Under the pieces are notes generated by a model, which had not been told where the DNA came from, did not search any database, and was given only the letters and a program-made list of their open reading frames with translations. Source: Prauserella shujinwangii (GTDB taxonomy: Bacteria > Actinomycetota > Actinomycetes > Mycobacteriales > Pseudonocardiaceae). Taken from it: DNA of 64,000 nt. Positions 60,464 through 64,000 of the stretch are shown here, one piece after another; positions within the stretch are counted from its first letter, which is position 1; the number at the start of each line of letters is the position of its first letter. The position numbers were made by a program, and so were the translations under genes. The stretch spans positions 1 through 64,000 of the forward strand of contig NZ_PVNH01000008.1 in NCBI RefSeq assembly GCF_003001955.1. The letters run 5' to 3'.

Positions 60464-62004
60464 GAGAAACGCACCTCCTTGGGAAGGCTGAAGTTCACGG
60501 TCTCGGTGGTGGTGGTGCGCTCCTCGACGTCGACCGCGCCGAGCCCGGCGAGCGCGTCCACGATCTCGTCGACCAGCGCGGTGGGCGCCGAGGCACCCGC
60601 CGACAACCCGACCGTGCGCGCGCCCACGAGCCAGTCAGGGTCCACCTCGGTGACGTCGTCCACCAGGTACGCCTCGGTGCCCTCCCGCTGGGCGACCTCC
60701 ACCAGGCGGCGGGAGTTGGACGAGTTGGCCGACCCGGCGACGAGCACGACGTCGCTGTCCCCGGCGATCGCCCGCACGGCCTCCTGCCGGTTGGTGGTGG
60801 CATAGCAGATGTCGTCCGAACCGGGGCCGCGCAGCGCGGGGAAGCGCTCCTGCAGTGCCCGCACCACGCCCTCGGCCTCGTCCATCGCCAGCGTGGTCTG
60901 CATCAGGTAGGACACCCGCTCGGGGTCCTCCACCTCGAGGTCGGCGACGTCCTCGGGCCGCTCGACGAGCACGGTGCGGCCGGGCGCCTCGCCGAGCGTG
61001 CCCTCGACCTCCTCGTGCCCGGCGTGGCCGATGAGGAACACGGTGTCGCCGTCCCTGGCGAACCGTTGCGCCTCGACGTGCACCTTCGACACGAGCGGGC
61101 ACGTCGCGTCCACGACGTCGAGCTGCCGTCTGCCCGCGTCGTCCCGGACGGCGGGCGACACCCCGTGCGCGGAGAACACGACCGTCGCGTTCTCCGGCAC
61201 CTCGTCGAGCTCGTCGACGAACACGGCGCCGCGTTCCTCCAGCTCGCCGACCACCCGGGAGTTGTGCACGATCTGCTTGCGCACGTACACCGGCGGCTCG
61301 TGCCGTTCGAGCAACCGCTCGACGATCTCGATGGCCCGGTCCACGCCCGCACAGAACGAGCGGGGCCCGGCCAGCAGCAGCTTCCGGTCGCCGGTCGCCG
61401 CCGCCCAGCGGCGCAGGGCGGGTGCCGCGCGGCGCAGGCTGCGCAGCGCGGCCACCCCGCCGGGCACGGTCGCCGGGGACACCAGCGGCCGCGCCGGGGT
61501 GTCCACGATCGTCCGCAGCACGGCGCAGGGCCGGGTACCGGCCAGGTCGAGCAGGCGGGCCGACTCCATGTCGACGGCGATCGCGCCGTCCGACGACAGC
61601 CGGGTGCGGTCGTTCTTGCCCACGAGGTGGTCGGACTCGAGCACGGGGCCCCGGTGGACGGTGATGCCCGCCTGCCGCAGCGCGGTGGCCAGCAGCGGAG
61701 CCGACCGGATCTTGCGGGTGCCCTGCGGCGACCGGACCTCGTCGGCGACCACGACGTCACCCGGCCGGAGACCGTCGACGAGGGCGCCGGCGACGCCCGC
61801 GATGGCCACCGCGGCGCCCGGTTGCTCGCGCAGCGCCGCCTCGACCCGTTCCGAGCGCCGGGCCTGGGGCCCCGTCCGGACGACGCGGGCCCCGGGCAGC
61901 GCTCTGCGGACGCTGCGCGCCTCGACCAGGAGCGGCGCGACGACGACGAGCCGGTCGTCGCCGCCCGGCCCGGCCGCGTCCGGCGGTGCCTTGTCGGAGT
62001 TCAT
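60460..62004 (-). CDS. ispH: HpnG-like nucleosidase fused to IspH reductase
   Basis: The 514-residue protein joins a purine-nucleoside-phosphorylase-like domain (about 17-200, with [13 protein letters not shown], Asp145/Glu147) to a full IspH (about 207-500). The latter has the three cluster cysteines Cys218, Cys302 and Cys400 and substrate histidines His247 and His280. IspH makes IPP/DMAPP, the source of hopanoid carbon; HpnG removes adenine from adenosylhopane. The gene is thus a two-step enzyme acting at both ends of the hopanoid pathway. It is coupled by overlapping codons to shc and hpnH. Confidence 0.9.
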   Translation of the reverse strand: MNSDKAPPDAAGPGGDDRLVVVAPLLVEARSVRRALPGARVVRTGPQARRSERVEAALREQPGAAVAIAGVAGALVDGLRPGDVVVADEVRSPQGTRKIRSAPLLATALRQAGITVHRGPVLESDHLVGKNDRTRLSSDGAIAVDMESARLLDLAGTRPCAVLRTIVDTPARPLVSPATVPGGVAALRSLRRAAPALRRWAAATGDRKLLLAGPRSFCAGVDRAIEIVERLLERHEPPVYVRKQIVHNSRVVGELEERGAVFVDELDEVPENATVVFSAHGVSPAVRDDAGRRQLDVVDATCPLVSKVHVEAQRFARDGDTVFLIGHAGHEEVEGTLGEAPGRTVLVERPEDVADLEVEDPERVSYLMQTTLAMDEAEGVVRALQERFPALRGPGSDDICYATTNRQEAVRAIAGDSDVVLVAGSANSSNSRRLVEVAQREGTEAYLVDDVTEVDPDWLVGARTVGLSAGASAPTALVDEIVDALAGLGAVDVEERTTTTETVNFSLPKEVRFS

Positions 62005-63905
62005 GGACTCGTCACCTCCAGGTATCGCCCGAGCGCGGTGAGCGGGAAGACGACGCGGTACAGGTGGTAGTTGATGTAGAAGTCGCCGGGGAAGCCGGTC
62101 CCGGTGAACTGCGGCTCGTCCCAGCCGCCGTCCGGCCGCTGGGTGCGCACCAGCCAGTCGATGCCCCGGCGGACCTCCTCACCGCGTTCCCCCGCCGCCA
62201 GCAGCGCCAGCAGCGCCCATGCGGTCTGCGACGCGGTCGACTCGCCCCGGCCGACCCACGCCGGGTCGACGTAGGAACGCAGGTCCTCCCCCCAGCCGCC
62301 GTCGGCGTTCTGGTGCGCGGCCAGCCAGCCGACGGCCTTGCGCACGGCCGGGTGGGTGCCGGTGAGGCCGGCCGCGACGAGCGCGGGCACGGCCGCGCCG
62401 GTGCCGTAGACGTGGTTGGCGCCCCACCGCCCGAACCAGGACCCGTCGGGCTCCTGGTGGTCGAGCAGCCAGCGCAGCCCGCGGCGGGCCGGGCGGGAGC
62501 CGCCGAGCTGCAACGCGGCGAACATCTCCACGATGTGCGCGGTGACGTCGGCCGAGGGCGGGTCGATCACGGCGCCGAAGTCGCAGAACGGCAGCTTCTC
62601 ATTGAGGGTGCTGGTGTTGTCGGCGTCGAAGGCGCCCCAGCCGCCGTCGCGGGACTGCATGGCGGCCAGCCACTCGGTGGCTCTGGAGACGGCGCCGCGC
62701 ACCCGCTCCGGCTCGGGGTGGGCCACCCGCCGCAGCGCCAGCACGACCTCCGCCGTGTCGTCGGTGTCGGGATAGTGGTCGTTGGCGAACTCGAACGCCC
62801 AGCCGGACGGCCGCACCCCTGGTCTGCGCACCTGCCAGTCGCCCTCGGCGTTGATCTCCTCGCCCAGCACCCAGTCGGCGGCGCGCACCAGGGCGGGGTC
62901 GTCCGGCGGCACCCCGGCGTCGAGCAGCGCGGTGAGGGCCAGCGCCGTGTCCCACACCGGGGACTGGCACGCCTCCAGGCGGCGCACCCAGCCCTCCTCG
63001 GTGCGCTCACGGATCGTGAACCCGTCGAGCCCGTCCAGCGCCTTGCGCACCACCGGGTGGTCGGTGGAGTAGCCGCGCAGGTGGAGCGCCAGGATCGAGT
63101 ACACCCACGGCGGCTGGATCCCGCCCCAGCCGCCGTCGTCCTCCTGGCGGTCGAGGATCCACTTCTCCGCGCGGTCCAGGGCGAGCCCGCGCAGCGGCTT
63201 GACCGGGAACTTCTCCAGCCGGTGCAGGACGCCGTCCAGCCGCTGGAACGCGCCCGCCCAGCTCAGCCACGAGTCCGGTTCGGGCAGGTCCGCGCCGGTG
63301 CGCAGCTCCTGCACGGTCACCCCGAGGTCCCGGCGGGGCCGCGCCGAGCCGACGATCGTCAGCGGCACCACGGTCTGCCGCGCCCAGCACGCCCAGTCGT
63401 AGATGTTGAGCGGGAACCAGTCGGGCAGCAGCACCATCTCCGGCGGCAGCACGGGCAGCCGCTCCCACGGCCACTCGCCGAACAGCGCGAGCCAGATGCG
63501 GGTGAACACGCGGGTGGCCTCGATGCCGCCGTGGTCGAGGATGTACTCCTTCGCCCGGCGCAGATGCGCGGCGTCGGCCGGGTCACCGGCGAGCCGCAGG
63601 GCCGTGTACGCCTCGACGGTGGTGGACAGGTCCGCCGGTCCGCCGTGGAAGTTCGCCCAGGTGCCGTCCGCACGCTGCTGGGAGCGGATCCACCGGCCCG
63701 TCTCCTGCTCGATCCGCGCGTCGGCGATGCCGAGGAACCGGCGCAGCAGCAGGTCCTCGGCGTCCATGGTCACGTTGGTCTGGAGCTCACCCTTCCACCA
63801 GCCCTCGTCGTGCTGCAGGGACAGCAGGTAGTCGCGCGCCCGCTGCGCCGCCTGCGCGGCGGGCATCGTGTCGGCGGGTGCGGAACGGTCGATCACCTCG
63901 CTCAT
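62001..63905 (-). CDS. shc: Squalene-hopene cyclase
   Basis: The 634-residue protein has repeated QW motifs and the acid DTDD (380-383), the DxDD of squalene-hopene cyclases. It makes hopene from squalene at the membrane. Its ATG overlaps the partial upstream gene stop. Confidence 0.95.
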   Translation of the reverse strand: MSEVIDRSAPADTMPAAQAAQRARDYLLSLQHDEGWWKGELQTNVTMDAEDLLLRRFLGIADARIEQETGRWIRSQQRADGTWANFHGGPADLSTTVEAYTALRLAGDPADAAHLRRAKEYILDHGGIEATRVFTRIWLALFGEWPWERLPVLPPEMVLLPDWFPLNIYDWACWARQTVVPLTIVGSARPRRDLGVTVQELRTGADLPEPDSWLSWAGAFQRLDGVLHRLEKFPVKPLRGLALDRAEKWILDRQEDDGGWGGIQPPWVYSILALHLRGYSTDHPVVRKALDGLDGFTIRERTEEGWVRRLEACQSPVWDTALALTALLDAGVPPDDPALVRAADWVLGEEINAEGDWQVRRPGVRPSGWAFEFANDHYPDTDDTAEVVLALRRVAHPEPERVRGAVSRATEWLAAMQSRDGGWGAFDADNTSTLNEKLPFCDFGAVIDPPSADVTAHIVEMFAALQLGGSRPARRGLRWLLDHQEPDGSWFGRWGANHVYGTGAAVPALVAAGLTGTHPAVRKAVGWLAAHQNADGGWGEDLRSYVDPAWVGRGESTASQTAWALLALLAAGERGEEVRRGIDWLVRTQRPDGGWDEPQFTGTGFPGDFYINYHLYRVVFPLTALGRYLEVTSP

Positions 63906-64000
63906 CGGTCACGCTCCAGGACGAACCGGGTGAGGTCGGCCAGCGCCGTGTGGATCTCCGCGGGCGGGCGGAGCCGGTCGAGGCACGTTCGCGCCTCCGC
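63902..64000 (-). CDS. 3' end of a gene, probably polyprenyl synthase (partial)
   Basis: The last 32 residues are visible, ending [13 protein letters not shown], which resembles the C-terminus of polyprenyl diphosphate synthases. Position upstream of shc with an ATGA overlap supports a prenyl-chain role. The body lies outside the window. Confidence 0.55.
   Translation of the reverse strand, partial: AEARTCLDRLRPPAEIHTALADLTRFVLERDR

Noticed and set aside
1-64000. tRNA, rRNA or riboswitch genes
   Set aside because: I found no cloverleaf or rRNA-like segment and no recognisable riboswitch core. A covariance-model scan (Infernal, tRNAscan) would settle this.

Overview
The window is very GC-rich, gene-dense DNA from an actinomycete, most likely a Pseudonocardiaceae-type genus such as Amycolatopsis. 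That placement is inference. It rests on the GC content, GTG starts, the many ATGA/GTGA stop-start overlaps, a conservon (cvnABCD), an actinobacterial-type inositol operon, a hopanoid operon and DUF3040/BON/Usp families. No rRNA, tRNA, CRISPR array, transposase, integrase or phage gene was recognised. It reads as chromosome with many metabolic and stress operons.

Layout. 0.2-5 kb (minus): a dormancy/stress-type operon with a small unknown protein, a CBS-BON protein, a GNAT fused to an ADP-forming acyl-CoA synthetase, and a tandem Usp. 5-9.6 kb: a membrane patatin-like lipase, then a GlxA-type regulator and a cysteine hydrolase. 9.7-13.7 kb (minus): the conservon cvnA-cvnB-cvnC-cvnD followed by a styrene-monooxygenase-like flavoprotein. 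14.1-15.6 kb: a RsbW-like ATP-binding protein and a gamma-carbonic-anhydrase-like gene lying between two long inverted repeats. 15.6-24.6 kb (minus): a myo-inositol catabolic operon (iolC, iolJ-like aldolase, iolB, iolD, iolA, iolE, iolG, TIM-barrel isomerase) with a clear promoter and a perfect 13-bp tandem operator, followed by divergent bluB. 25.3-31.7 kb: TetR/DoxX with paired operators, a PLP decarboxylase overlapping an EamA exporter, a divergent LysR, a membrane protein and a MshC-like cysteine ligase. 31.8-38.1 kb: a branched-chain amino-acid-type ABC operon (livG-F-H-M-K) with a divergent PucR regulator.

38.2-47 kb: an operon of a TPP-dependent pyruvate-oxidase-like enzyme, a mandelate-racemase-like enolase-superfamily enzyme, a giant FAD/4Fe-4S oxidoreductase and a GH15 glucoamylase/trehalase, convergent with a manganese catalase. 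SigB/SigF-like promoters are visible for several genes here. 47.1-54 kb: GH3 beta-glucosidase, LacI regulator and a divergent sugar ABC system with a textbook promoter and an 18-bp palindromic operator. 54-58.6 kb: DUF3040, then an unusual fusion of an MGDG-synthase-like glycosyltransferase with a WS/DGAT-like acyltransferase, in an operon with a DMT-type membrane protein and an SDR. 58.6-64 kb (minus): a hopanoid operon with a partial upstream gene (probably polyprenyl synthase), squalene-hopene cyclase, an HpnG-IspH fusion and hpnH, ending in a long hairpin.

The strongest candidates for something new are the glycosyltransferase-acyltransferase operon, the LbH gene embedded inside a split palindrome with terminal inverted repeats, a family of 3'-end hairpins with one shared architecture, and the HpnG-IspH fusion. 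All assignments come from reading motifs and context; no database search was run.
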